Positions 31,541 to 43,269 of a DNA stretch of 48,137 nucleotides are shown here, one piece after another. The stretch is from Gnetum montanum (lineage: Eukaryota; Streptophyta; Gnetopsida; Gnetales; Gnetaceae). The position numbers were made by a program, and so were the translations under genes. Where the stretch lies: assembly GCA_015680685.1 (NCBI GenBank), contig MNCI01014202.1, forward strand, positions 582 through 48,718. The letters are read 5' to 3'. Each line of letters starts with the position of its first letter. Position 1 is the stretch's first letter. The notes beneath the pieces are model-generated. The model had not been told where the DNA came from and did no database searches. It saw only the letters and a program-made list of their open reading frames with translations.

Positions 31541-31970
31541 AAGGGGGAGATGGTTGAAAAGGTGAAGACAAATACATTACTATTATTTGTTGTATTTCCT
31601 CTTATGTTTTTAAAAGGATGTTTCATTAGAAAAAGGGGGGTTACTTTGTAAAGTGATGTTTATGTGGGGATGTGTTTGATCCTACATGAGTTAGGATTGG
31701 GATTTGGTCCTAATGTTTCCTTATAAATAGAAGGCTAGGGGTAGCCTTTATAGGTGTGTGTGTTTTAATGTGAAAACATTGGATCAAGGTTTTATCTTGG
31801 AGATGTGAGTCTTGTTGATGTTGATCTGAGATCTGCTGGAGTAATAGATTAGATGCTTGGGAAAGATATAAGGATGACTTGTGTCCTTAACTGGTAAGAG
31901 GACTGCAACTTTTTTTAGGGTACTGAAGTCATTATCATAGAATCCACAATTTCCAGGTGTCTGGGTGCCC
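31541..31970 (+). mobile_element. Copia polypurine tract and 3' LTR, right end approximate
   Basis: AAGGGGGAGA (31541-31550) is followed by TGGTTGAAAA as the LTR start. A TATA box, TTATAAATAG, lies at 31721-31730. The region after the RNase H stop is the expected place. The right end is not sharp; a CA near 31970 is a candidate. Confidence 0.6.
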
Positions 31971-32439
31971 AAGAGGAGGGTGAAATCATCCTACCCACCA
32001 CATGTGGATTGTAGGATGTTGACCTATTTTTCATAGGACCGGTGCCACGCACATAAAGTAGACAAGTTTCCAAATCGTCCCTGCCACTTGTCTGGGCTCA
32101 GGCTACTGATCTGGTGGACTAGTTCTTTGTGTAGTCTAGTAACGGGTCCAAGCTCTAGGGCATTCATTCTACCTTCCTCAAACGCTAGAAGCTTGGGATT
32201 AAGGTTAACTTACCCTAGTTTTTTCTAGTGGCACTACAACAGTAGAAGCAAGGTCGTCACTTTGGGCTTAGTTTAACATTGTGGCAGGGGGCAGTGGGGG
32301 TGCAACCTTAGGCGAAGTCAGGGTTTCCCCCCTTGAGGTCTTCTCTACCTAGACCCTTCCTTTTGGCTTGTCTTGGGGTTTTGGGGGTTGGACCTACGGT
32401 GACTTACTCTAGGAGGTGGAGTAATTGTGGGTGACCGCA
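31971..32439. other. No gene recognised
   Basis: Short fragments may be the 5' part of the retroposon that follows, but there is no matching text in the other copies. Confidence 0.4.
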
Positions 32440-33396
32440 GACCTTTAACCCCATGGCGGTGTCAAAATGTCTGTCCATGTGGAGCATCAAATCACATAGA
32501 GAGGCGAGATGAGGAGCTACGTCATGCAATAGCGGAGGTAGTGATTGTTGCGCATGATGCAGAGCATTGAGAGTGGGAGGCCAAATGGGACAAAGCCCTT
32601 GTGCTCGTGCAGATTGAGTTGGAAACCTATTTTCACAAGCAAGAACAGGAGCTAATTCAGTAACAAGCCTTGTTGGTGGAGGTTGCCTAGGCCTGACTGG
32701 TGGATGAGATTCGAGCTCAAGTCTAGGAGGAGTTAATTTAGGAGGAAGCCACTCGTAGAGAGCGTAAGGCAGTTGAGCAAACACAGCAAAAGCAGGAACG
32801 AGAATAGAAAAGGTAGAGATGGCAATAGTTGGATTGGGTGCATGAGTAGAGTGTGTGCCAATGGCTTTAGGATGGATGGTGTCTATACATAGTCTTGGGC
32901 ATCAACTGCAATTTTTCATGGGGGACATCACATCTGCCAGACGTCTACACACTTCCATCTAGATGGGGGAACATCGGTTAAGAAGTGGAATCAGTGTGAA
33001 TTGGCCATGTAGGCTATTCAATAGGCTACCAGTTTTGTGGATTCAGAGCCTCACCGTAATATTTTGGATATCCTACATGCCTTCAAACTTCCACACTATG
33101 CTTGTGATAGACTATCGACACACCCCATAGCGGGGCTATTTCTACTGCCCCCTTGGCGGCCTTGGGCCTCATGTTCTGTGTTGTTGACTTTTCGTGGTGT
33201 AGTTTGCCCACTGGTCTTTGGGGGGTGAATGCCCACCCCTTCTTTAGTTTCTGGATTTTAGTTTTCATGGCTGGTTGAGGCTTGAGGCCTCCCATTTGGG
33301 CCACTGTTGTAGACCCAAAAGTTTGCACTATCTCTTGTATTTTAATTTCCAGTAACATGATCTCGAACATTCTCTCAGAAAAAAAAAAGAAAAAAG
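32440..33396 (+). pseudogene. Unrecognised coiled-coil retroposon, copy i, poly(A) end
   Basis: The plus frame reads WEAKWDKALVLVQIELETYF, HKQEQELIQ, a Glu/Arg-rich helix (EEATRRERKAVEQTQQKQ), then HFHLDGG and FVDSEPHRNILDILHAF (about 33038-33090). A 3' untranslated-like stretch of 290 bp ends CATTCTCTCAG and A-rich sequence at 33380-33396. Copies ii and iii share the helix, the H-LHLD or HFHLD motif, the VDS or MDS..H..(V/I)LD motif and a poly(A) end. Stops inside the helix part are nearly all TAG. No RT or known domain is present. It is probably a LINE-type or LINE-mobilised gene. Confidence 0.5.
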
Positions 33397-33399
33397 ATT

Positions 33400-34316
33400 T
33401 GAGCATAATAGAAGGCAGATCAACATTATCGTAGAGATCTGTAGTGCTCTAATAATTTCTCTAGAGCTTCTCTAACATGTTTTTAGATCTAATCTGCTAA
33501 TTTTTTAGTGAAACTCTTGCTTTTGATCATAACATTAGTTACCTAAGTTGCCCATATTACTAAATAGTAAATTGTATAGTTGCAAGTCATTGTCTTCCCA
33601 ATCCATACTTGTGTTTAACTATGTGTATGGTTAAGTGGGATTGAGGCATAAGATGTTTATTTTTATAATTATTTTTATTATACTTTTTCTCCTAATTACT
33701 TAATAATGAAATGAGGATTTAATGATTAAACTAATTAACTAATTTCTTAAGTGACTATCCTAATGTAGAGTATTCATTTCCACTTGTCGTACACATCCTG
33801 AACATATCTTAATGCTTCTTGGTTACCAAGTGTACACTACTGGGTGTACCAAGTATCCACTACTCAGGTTACCAAGCATTAATATGTTATGCTCGAAGTG
33901 GTTGTACTCATGTGTTTATGATTAATTGCATTAATCATTTAAGAACATAAAAGTAAATTGCATGTGAAGCAAAGTGCTGAATAGTAAGATTAAACTACTT
34001 TAAGTGTTGCAATGGATGCAGGAAATCTTAATTTTATTGCTGATCATGCCAATGTATCCAAGTACATGAGCACCCAAATAAAATACTATTCGATTTCATA
34101 AATCCACATTGTTGGCATTTAGAGGAAAAATATTCTAACTTTCTAGGGAAGAAACTACAAGAGTTCAACTAAGGCTAAGATCAAAAGGTGTCATAAATGC
34201 AACGGGTGTGTGCATTTATATAAGCAATGATTGTATTAGCATCAATGTACTTGCATTAATGCATCCTAGCATGTGTCGAAGGAAGTTGATGCAGCTTGTA
34301 TTATTACTATTCATCA
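33400..34316 (-). mobile_element. LTR of the ORF B element, left end approximate
   Basis: On the minus strand it starts TGATGAATAG after a CATGGGGATA polypurine tract. TATA (TTATATAAATGCA) is at 34212-34224. Downstream text aligns by eye with the plus LTR at 26580-27010 but the U3 is different and carries no GATATCGC motifs. CTTGGTAACC and CTTGGTACACCC-type repeats occur near 33815-33880. The far end lies near the LINE poly(A) at 33396. Confidence 0.6.
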
Positions 34317-34351
34317 TATCCCCATGACTGACTGAAAACTTGTTCTCGAGT
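34317..34351 (-). promoter_or_regulatory. Conserved polypurine-tract region before LTR
   Basis: The minus strand reads ACTCGAGAACAAGTTTTCAG, then CATGGGGATA, then TGATGA. It is the third clear copy of the motif. Confidence 0.75.
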
Positions 34352-34549
34352 GAACAAAATTGAGATTGAGTTTCTTACAAAATTTGGAAAAGTATGGAAT
34401 TTATTGATAGATAGATTGGCTAACTCTAACTAACTTTGAGTGCTGAGTTATACGATTTTGACAAAAATGAGTGCCCTTTACAACAAAGTTGGACACTCAG
34501 ACAAAATTATAGTAGACACCTATTGAATGATTGGAGACGGGATGAATTC

Positions 34550-37347
34550 TTAGAATGTTCCTAGAGGTGGAGGCTCTTGTGGTTCAAGGGGTCCTTCATC
34601 TCTTCCTAGTGTTGTTGGTGGCTGAGGTTGTCCTATTATTGTTGTTTGAAGCTTGAAAGCATCTAGAAGTGGTTTCATTTTCTCTTTCTTACTCTGTGGG
34701 TCATACATGGTCCAACCAACTTCACTAATATGGGCCAGTGCAGGGATATCCCATGGGCATGGCATCAAAGGAAACATTTCTTTCGCATTGACAAACCAAG
34801 TTGCTATTGTTTTATGTTCAATGTTAAACATCTTCACAAGGTTTTGCAACTCCTAGTAGTCATTCATCTTTCTTGCCAGGTTCTTAGCAATAGATCATTG
34901 ATTAGTGAATCTACTCTTGAGAACTTCAAGCTTTATATTGGCTATCTCCAACTTTTGTTTTGTTTCTTCGTGGAGCTTGAATTCTTCCTCCTAGAGGAGG
35001 TAGGAACTGGAAACCTATTTATCTAGCTTAGTTCTTAGCTTCCTTGTTGTCAACATTGCTAAGTTTGTATAATGAAGGTTGGCAAGCTCCATGTATTCCA
35101 TCATCTCTTCAATATGTAACTCCTTAAGGCAGATTTCTACTTTGTTGTATGCATTTAGTCTATCAAAGATGGGCTGCCATACGTTGCCTTGTTGCTGGAG
35201 TTCTAGAGGACCTCATTCATTTTTTCCTTCACCAATTGTATTTCTTTTTCATTAATCTCCTTGAGTAGCTTTAGTTGGTCCTTGTAGTGATTCTTCACTC
35301 GTTCAAATTTCATGATTTCATTCTTCCAAGTGGCTACCTCAGTTTTTGTCTCTTGGTGAAGAGCACAGACTTCCTCCATCTTGAGATTGTGGTTTTGTGC
35401 TGCCAACCTCCTTGAATCCAAGTTGATCTTACCTAGTTGCTCCTGTTGTTGGTGTATGAACATGATCATTTGGTCCTTCTACTACTTAGCATTCCATAGG
35501 TGGTGATTATCCTTGGTAAGGACCAAATTCTCCTTGCAAATCTATGATAGATCATTGTTAGTGTTGTTAGCCATGGCCTCTAACACAAATGCATTGAAGA
35601 TCACCATCTCCTTCACATTCTTGGTTACGTGAAGCTTTTGTTGAAGCTATTGGAAAACTTCATCTTGTATTAGCTTTGGCCTGAGAATCACAAGGTTGGA
35701 GAGATGGGCTCTCACCTTAGCAACTTCGGTGACCAACCATCAATTGGTTGTAGTGGCCTTTTCTAGTTGTGTGTTGGTGATAAGCAATTTTCCCCTCATC
35801 TCAAGTAGTTGTGACTGGTTTGTGGTGATTTCATCTAGAAGATCAAAGATCTTCAAAAGCGGTTGCCCAAATCCAAGTAGCCTTTCCAACACTTGTGTTG
35901 GGTAGCATTCATTCAACAACTTCCTACTCTTGCAAATGAATGGATGTCTACCATGGTAGCAATGTTTGGTGCCAACACTGTAGGAGCATTTAGGGCTATA
36001 GCAACCTTGTCAACCACCATCTCTGTTACTATTTCTTGACCTTTATGTGGCATAACCAGGATGGTTGTCCCCTTACCTTTCTCCAACATGACGGATAAGC
36101 CCGCAACATTACCTAAAATATTAGAGAAATTTTATCCAAGAATGGACACTGTGACCTCCTTGGCACTTGGATTGGGCCTAGTGGGTGCTTGGTTCCTCTA
36201 TGTGGAGACGAGTAGGGTCCTTTCACTATGTAGCCAACTTGTGGTCTTGGTGACCTCCTTAAGATGGCTCATGGCTAGATGGTAAATGGAAGATTTTCCA
36301 CCACCTATAGAGCCTTGTTGTTGCTATAGCTACTATTATGAAAGTTTTCTGAGTCTTTCAGTACTTGCAAGTATCTCTAGTGTAGTTTTTGATGTTGTAG
36401 GTGGTGGCAGCGGCTATTCCTCTTTTTGCAGCCTGACTGTTGCCTTATCCTTCATCATCTCCTACTAGGATGCAATAGGTGCTATTCGTCCTCTTTTGCA
36501 CAACTTAAAAATGAGGCATGGAAAGGAAGTGTCTTCCTTCCCTTCTCATTTTCCTTGAAGTGTTTTTCGATCTATAGGAAAATGAGCTAGGGTAGGTTGA
36601 CTAGGAATTTTCCATTTAAAGTAGCACATGCCTGGGTGGAGAAAGCTATCACTTTACTGGGCCTAACCATTGGATTTATGTGATAAGCCACAATTTTAAA
36701 GTATACTCTCTCTGCCTTTGTGAGAGCACCATAGTCCTTGTGGTTCACTTGATAGCATTGTTGATCACACTTCTTTTTAGCTTTTGGGTCCAATTGCATT
36801 GATATTTCCACCAACTTTGCCCTTTCATTGGGCAAACCGAGGGCCTCTGCTATGGCCTCAACTAAGTAGGAGATGGTTATATCTTTGATCTTTATTGATG
36901 CATCTCCTTGTTGGTTGTTCTAAAATAAATAAGTCTCCTCCTATACTATTCTCCATTGTTAGACAAATTGGGCCACAAGGGAGACCCTTGCAGTTGTGTG
37001 TGGACCTCCTTTGATGCTAGCTCCAAGAAGGATCCAAAGTTTAGTTCTTGGAGGATAGAACTTTGGAATTCCTTGGTCTTAATGCACTCCAAATAGACCT
37101 TCATTAGAGTGATCTCTAGGTTAGGCCTTGGCCTAGAAGCCTCATCTTGCCTGAATTGGCCTATTTCTACTATTGGAATCTACCTCATAGATTCCACTTT
37201 GGGTTCCTCGCTAAGAGGTCTAGTAGCATGGGTCACCATGGCTACTTGCTCTTGGGGTTGTTGCTGTTGTTGGCCCCATGCTCATCAAGGTTACTTTTCC
37301 CTGGGTTGTGAAGGCCCTCTTGCTTGTGGTTCTTTTTTTGATGCCAT
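34550..37347 (-). pseudogene. ORF B: homologue of ORF A (N-terminal domain plus coiled coil)
   Basis: An ATG at 37347 starts MASKKEPQARGPSQP; frame changes follow. The N-terminal part reads FGSFLELASKEVHTQLQGSP, LWPNL, then SYLVEAIAEALGLPNERA, then ERVYFKIVAYHINPMVRPS (36587-36835 frame), matching ORF A at AISEVLNLP and RVYFKIRTYHLFP. The coiled coil at 35203-35469 (EQLGKINLDSRRLAAQNHNL then KMEEVCALHQ) matches ORF A's QVNQDVSRLARENRTLSMEE. The C-terminus, 34550-34849, has WFVNAKEMFPLMPCPWDIPA against ORF A's WYVKANQMFSQLPCPWEV. The ORF ends about 200 bp before the polypurine tract. No protease, RT or integrase sits in this element, so both it and the ORF A element look non-autonomous with one long ORF. 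Function unknown. Confidence 0.65.
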
Positions 37348-37789
37348 TTGTGATCACAAACATAATCTATGATTAGATTTCTAGGTTAGAACCCTTAGTT
37401 ATTTGCATACCTTTTTCATTAGATTTGGTTTCGTCTTGATTTCTAGGTGTTAAGTGTTGGTTTGTGATCTTGGCTAAGTGAATTATTTTAATATTATTCT
37501 ATTTTCTAGCTATTAAAGTTTGTTTGTTTGGCTTAACCCTTTATGGTAAGTAAATATTATTTTAATGGGTTGACCATGAGGAGTTAGAAAAATTTCAAAA
37601 AATCTTCCACAAAAGACAACAAGTTTGTATCCCCCACAACGTAAAGCCTACCTCCAATAGCATGATGGTCAAAAAAGGGTGAAAACAAGTTAGTAGTTTG
37701 TCAGTTAGGAGGCTTAGAAGGTTCTTGAGCTCTAAAAAAATGCAAAAACTCCTCTTGCTATACAGGTGGGAGAAGTCTGATGGGGGAGC
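37348..37789. other. Leader of ORF B element and LINE boundary, no gene
   Basis: This is AT-rich sequence upstream (minus direction) of the ORF B start. No LTR start could be recognised here. The LINE begins at or before 37790. Confidence 0.4.
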
Positions 37790-40205
37790 CCAAGACCTAC
37801 CTAGTGCTCAGGAGTTCTTGTAGTTCCTTGAAGCACATGATCTCGTTGACTTGGACATACATGGATGTTAGTTCACATGGAGTAATTGATGGAAGGGCAT
37901 TGATAGAATCATGACTAAGATTGATTGTTGGGTCAACTCCCATATCCTCATGACAAGGGGGGTGGTGGCAACAGGATAGGAATGCATGGTGTCTGATCAT
38001 AGATTGATTCTATGCTATGTGGGGGATGTATCGATGGGGAAGGCTATTCCATTTTGCCTCAAACATTATTGGACCCATAAACCTTGGCTATGGCAAATGG
38101 TGAAGGGCATATGGGGGTTGTATTCACATAAGGTAGCCCTGGGATTTTTTGAAGTGGGGTTGCCCCAACTCAAGTAGGCTTTTAGAAGGCTCAATGTTGA
38201 GGATAAGTATTCATTTAGATCTCTTTGGGGAAGGTTCATGCAATGGCTAGGGGAGATGCAAGTGGAGCAAGAAGCTAGTAAGGATTTGCATGAGGTTAAA
38301 TGTGAGGTTTTAGCTCAAATTTAGGCTGAGGATAGGGAGGCTAAGGCTTATTGGAGACATCAAGGCTAGGCATGGTGGCTGAAAGAAGGGGATCGAAACA
38401 TGTTTTTTCTTTGTAGCTACCATGAAACACATGTTTTTTCTTTGTAGCTACCATGTCCTTGCATTTTTCTAAGAAGATTCAGTCTTTCCTTTCATGAACA
38501 AGAAGTTAGTGGTGGTTAACGTGTTGCTCAAACTTTCATGGATTTTTGTTCTGACATTTGGATGAGAAGTTCGGTGAGGCCTCTGTCAATCCCTATTGAT
38601 CTTGTCTTGCACAAGGAGGATAATCATTGTCTTCTTAGCCTCTTTCTCCATGTTGGAGTTAGAAGTAGCTATGGGTTCGATGAAGTCGGGTAGGGCACGA
38701 GGTCCGAATGGGTGGCTAGTGGAATTTTTTAGAGCTTTCATTGACATCCCTGGTTAGAATATTCTAGATGCATTCAACGATATGCTAAGGTGGTGATAGG
38801 TACACAGGGAAATAAATTGCTCTTGTATCATGCTTATATCAAAGTCAACTAACCCTACAGAGATATCACATTTTTGGTTAATTGGGGTTGGCAACACCTT
38901 GCTCTATCTTTTCTCAAAGATGCTGGTGTTTAGGATGGGGCCTTTTATGCCATGATTGGTAGGACCTAGTTAGGTGGGTTTTATTTAGGGCAGCCACATT
39001 CATCACTAGATTCTATTGCTGTAGGAGGTTATGCATTATTTGAGATTGTCATGGTATCTAGGTATGTGCCTTAGATTAGATATCTTTAAAGCCTGTGATA
39101 CTATGTCTTGGGAGGCGCTATAAGAGATCATGCTAAGGAAGGGTTTCCACCTGGATTTTGTAAAGCTATGCATATCTATTCAATCTTTGGGGGCTTTCTC
39201 TTTAGATCTATATGGGAAGTTGTGGGGGTTCTCCTTGTCGAGTAGGGGGTTAAGATAGGGAGACACGCTATTACCCTACCTTTTTATTTTGGTTATGGAT
39301 ACTTTGTAGGCATACTGTGAGGTGCAGGAGGTTAGGGGGTTGGAGATTGTAGGGGTTGGATGCCTAGTTGAACACTACGTAGATGACACGATCCTTTTCT
39401 CTTGGGTGGCGGTCCCCCATGCCATGGCAATCAATCAGGTGTTGAAGCATATGGTTATGGAGATTGGGTTGGAAATCAACAAAGGCAAGTTTGCGATTCA
39501 CTTGTTGAATACGTTAGCTAGGGTGAAGGGGTTGATCATGCAACATTTGGGGGTTTTACCTCGATTGCATGAGGACTCGTACTTAGGCCTTAAAATTTAT
39601 GATTGGCATAGGAGACATGTTTGGTGTGGGCTATTGCAATGGCTTCAGGAACATGTGGATCATTGGGCGTGCTGATTTCTAACTCGAGTTGGGAGAGCTT
39701 TGTTGGCTACATCTGTGTTAACTACCATGGCTAGGTATGTGGCTTCTGTTGCTAACCCCCTGAGTGGATTTGTCAAGTAGATTGATAAGATACTATGTAA
39801 TTTCACTTGGTCAGGGAAAAAAGGGGGGCATTGGTTGCATTTGGTGTTGTGGGATGTTGTGGCCTACCTAAAGAATGCTAGAGGCTTGGGAGTTCCCAAG
39901 TTCCAGGACATAATTAACATGGGGTTTCATACCTTGGTAAATAAGCTCATTAGGCTGGGTCCTCATTAGGCTCAATGGATCAATATGGTAGAGGGTAAGT
40001 ACGAGCGTTGGGTGGACAGACCATAGGATTCACATGTCTGGAAGGCAATCTGTAGGCATGATAGAATTTTCTTGCAATGGGGGTTGCTAGACACCTCCTC
40101 GTAGTAGGTAATTAGGCACAAATATCAAAAGGTGCATGGTTGGCAAGGGTTATGGAAAGGAAAATTTCTAGAAAAAATAAAAGTATGTATTTGGTTAATT
40201 CATCA
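37790..40205 (+). pseudogene. Decayed L1-type LINE (endonuclease and RT)
   Basis: Endonuclease part: FLEAHDLVDLDIHG and FTWSN (37825-37885), then DRIMTKIDCWVNS and VSDHRLILCY (SDH motif at 37989). Linker: WWLKEGDRNMFF (38370-38405). RT part: EIMLRKGFHLDFVKLCISIQ (39128-39190), then RxGDTLLPYLFIL (39255-39293, where the family's RQGDPLSP has Gln changed to a TAG stop), the catalytic YVDDTILF (39379-39402) and GLEINKGKF. C-terminal region: FTWSGKKGGHWLHLVLWDVV and LWKGKFLEKIKVCIWL (to 40200). The zinc-binding end is missing; the sequence switches to the coiled-coil family at about 40205. A 31-bp tandem duplication lies at 38399-38450. No intact frame. Confidence 0.8.
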
Positions 40206-41209
40206 TTTGGTGTTCACCGTAGAGCTAGCCAGGGTCAGTGGGGAGGTGGCAGCCAAGGCCAAAGCAAAATGGCAGTGGGCTTGGGAGGCCCATTGGGAGG
40301 AGGCCTTCCAATGGGCCAGGCCAACTTGGAGTCCCAGTTCTATAAACATGAGCAAGAGCTCATTAGGTAGTAGGCCTTGCAGGCAAAGAGCTCTCAGGAA
40401 AGGATGGTGGTTGAATTGCAAGACCAGGTCAAGGTAGAGCTGAAGTAGAAGGATTTCAATTAGAGAGAAAGGAAGCGGACAAGGTGCATACAATAGGCTT
40501 AGGAGCAGGTAAAGGAGGTGTTGCAGCAGCACCAACTAGATAGGGCACACAAGTAGAGTGTGTGGTAATGGTTGGAGGAAGGGCAATGCCCATACATTAC
40601 TTTGGGTATAAATTGTGAGACTACGTAGGTGGTGCTTCAGTGACACATTCATCAAACTTCCACGCACTTCCATCTGGATGAATGTGGGTTGGCTGAGGAG
40701 TAGGTTCAGAGAGAGGCAGCTCTTTAAGATTTCTAGTCATGGATTCTAAATTACACAAGAACACACTTGATATTCTGCATGCCTTTGAGAAGTAGAACTG
40801 TGAATGTCACACCCTACCTATGTATCTATAATGGCGTCGTTGGAGCCCATGTCTTGTCTCTTCGTTGGCTCAGTTGGTTTGTTGCTTGGTCTATTTTCTT
40901 TGTTGGGTTAGTTCCGAACTAGGATTACATTCACGACATTCCCTTTTCTTTTTGGGATGTGTGTGTCCTTGTGGGGGATGGGGATGGGGTGGTGATGTTT
41001 TTCCCCTTGGCTTGTGGGTTCATTGGGGGTTTCTTTGTCCGTGCGAGCTTGGTGTGGTCGCACTATGTTTGCGAGGTTCCTAGTGGCTTGGCGGTATGGG
41101 GGTCTCTCCCTCTCTAGGTGTATGGTTCGTCTTGCATGTTTCTCATGTTAACCGTTTGTACAGATTTCTTTTCAGTAATTCATTTCTCAAATATTCTCTC
41201 AAAAAAAAA
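40206..41209 (+). pseudogene. Coiled-coil retroposon, copy ii, joined to the LINE
   Basis: NLESQFYKHEQELIR, QERMVVELQDQVKVELK and a Lys/Arg-rich helix match copy i in the same order. HFHLDECGLAEE at about 40665 and MDSKLHKNTLDILHAFE at 40740-40790 also match. The 3' end ATATTCTCTC plus A(9) at 41193-41209 matches copy i's CATTCTCTCAG-A. The internal stops I counted in this helix part are seven TAG and one TAA. Its position directly after the LINE suggests either a 3' ORF of that LINE or a chimera. Confidence 0.5.
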
Positions 41210-43165
41210 TCATCATTCAGCATTACCGGTTAAAGCAGTGCTTCTGCGGTGGGGGGTTAATGTGGCAACCATGTTTCCTCTTTGCATGGTTGCTGTTAAG
41301 TTAGTAAATCACTTTTTATCCAATTGTGAGTTTATGTGCCGAGTTATTCAGGCAGTGAATCTTTGACAAGATTTGAAAAGTACTAATGATTCAAAGTTGG
41401 TAGTGATTTTGTGGGTGCTGTTGAAAGCCTGGAATTGTTGTCAGGATTAGTTGTTGCCATTGTCAGTGCAAATTGTTGCTCAAGGCATTAGCTTGTGGGT
41501 AGAGGCGCAAGCTATTATGGGGGTGACGCCTACATTTGAGCTGACTTGCAATGGGTACCAGGCCAACCTGATGCTCTAGGGAATGGTGAATCACGTGGGG
41601 TGGGCTGACCTGTTTCCTCTGCTATAGGGGGAGCTAGATTTGGCTGATGAGGCCTTCTTTGTGAATTGGATGGGGGATGTTACGTTGTTTTGGTAGGTGT
41701 AGATTATGCTCATAGAGGAGTTCATGTGGGTTCGTTGGGGGTGTCGATTGGGGGAGAGGTGATTTCCCTTAGGGGGCATGGGTTGTAGGATGTAGTGGTA
41801 TTTTTTCTAGGTCGATTCCCAAAATAGGGAGTGGCTAGGTGTTGAAGTTGATGCTTCCGATGCTTTGGTAGGACGTGGTAGAGTTGACAAAGCTATTTTT
41901 TGTGCAGTTCAACAATGTCTCAAAGTCATCGGAGCTACATTTCACTTTTCTGCATTGTTTGTGGCTCGATTGCATGTTAAATTTGTTGTGCTTTTTCTTG
42001 GATATGCTGTGGAGACAACATCATGACTGACAATCTAGATTGATATTGGCGTTGTGGTGGGCAGCAAGGTCGAGGGCTCCTCTTTTGGCTGGCGGGACCT
42101 AGGTTTCGATGGTGTATGGATGTTGGCATTCATGTTGTGACCTGTCGGTTGTGGTTGACCTTTCTAGTGTTCGAAGGTGGGTGATGTTGGAGCTGGTTTG
42201 GGGGTTGTTGTGGAATTTCCGAAGGAAGAAAGGGGGTTGAGCCCTAGGTTATCCCCCATCCTGCTAGGGGGGATTGAGGGGAGGAACAAAGGGAGATTAT
42301 GGGAGGTGGACAGATGGAGGGGGTGTTGAGGGGTGATGAGAATCTAGTTTCAACATGCTAGGATGTCATCTTTGTTGAGGTGGCAATGCACTATGCGCTG
42401 GAGGAGGAGCGAGTGGTTTGGCAGAATTACTAGGCTATGTATGAGGAAGAATTTTAGTGCCAACTAGAAGAGGTTGAGTGCCGATATTGGGAAGAAGCGT
42501 AGGAAGAGTAGTAGTAGAGAGATTTGGCTAAGGCGGCGGCTAGGGAGGCCCTCAAGGTAGAGCTCAGGAAGAGCTTGAGGATGCAACTCCAAGAGGAGGT
42601 GTGCCTCCAGGAGATGAAGGAAAAGGAAGAGTAGGAGAGGAGGGCCAAGGAGGAGGAGGAGGCTACCATGATCCAACAATAGTTGGATGGTGCTTATGAG
42701 TTGAGTGCCAGATCATGGTTGTGGTAGGGGCGGTGCTTGTATGTCATTATGGATATAGGGAAGAATACTTCTTGGCATGCACTTTGGAGGCACATTAGGC
42801 ACAGAGGTTGGGACCTGCATCTGGATGGTGAAGGTAGCATGGAGGTGTGTGTGAGGAAGGAGCAAGCCTTCAAGAGCTTTCAAGAGGTAGTGAATTTTGT
42901 GGATTCTGAAAAGCATCAGGTAGTCCTAGATGCCATCCATGCTCAAGAGAGGGCTTTTTGTGTCTGTACTTGTCTTCCCACTTGCTTATAGGGTTTGGAA
43001 ATCTGTTGGATCTAATGTTGTGTGATCTTGAGGTTTGGGGAGGGCAGGGGTGCGGGGTGTGGTGGTGGGNAGGGGGGTGATTTTGGGATTTGCTTTGCAA
43101 GGATGATGTATTTTGTACTTTACTATTTATATTTAATAGATAGCCTAAATTTTTTCAAAATAAAA
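41210..43165 (+). pseudogene. Coiled-coil retroposon, copy iii, with unrecognised upstream frame
   Basis: 41244-42290 keeps one plus frame nearly open for about 340 codons (LRWGVNVATMFPLCMVAVKL, NHVGWADLFPLL, ELDLADEAFFVNWMGDVTLF); no domain is recognised. 42378-42990 is a Glu/Arg coiled coil (HYALEEERVVW, MQLQEEVCLQEMKEKEE) followed by WDLHLDGEGSMEVCVRKEQ and VNFVDSEKHQVVLDAIHAQE, which align with copies i and ii. Nine internal stops in this part are all TAG. A GT-rich 3' stretch and poly(A) with interruptions end near 43165. One N lies at 43070. Confidence 0.5.
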
Positions 43166-43200
43166 AAAAAAAAGAAAAAACAAACAAACTCAACATTGCC

Positions 43201-43258
43201 CATTAGAATCAAACCCATGCCTTGAGCTTTCAAATCAAGAGTCTCTACGAGTGAATAT
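43201..43258 (-). repeat. tRNA-derived SINE-like fragment
   Basis: The minus strand reads TTCACTCGTAGAGACTC, then TTGATTTGAAAGCTCAAGG, then CATGGGTTTGATTCTAATGG. This resembles an A box, anticodon arm and B box (GGTTCGATTCC-like) of a tRNA-derived Pol III element. It is degenerate. Confidence 0.35.
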
Positions 43259-43269
43259 TGTTGAGGTTT

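Noticed and set aside
33083-33406. Minus-strand Lys-rich ORF
   Set aside because: It is the antisense of a retroposon 3' end and poly(A) tail.
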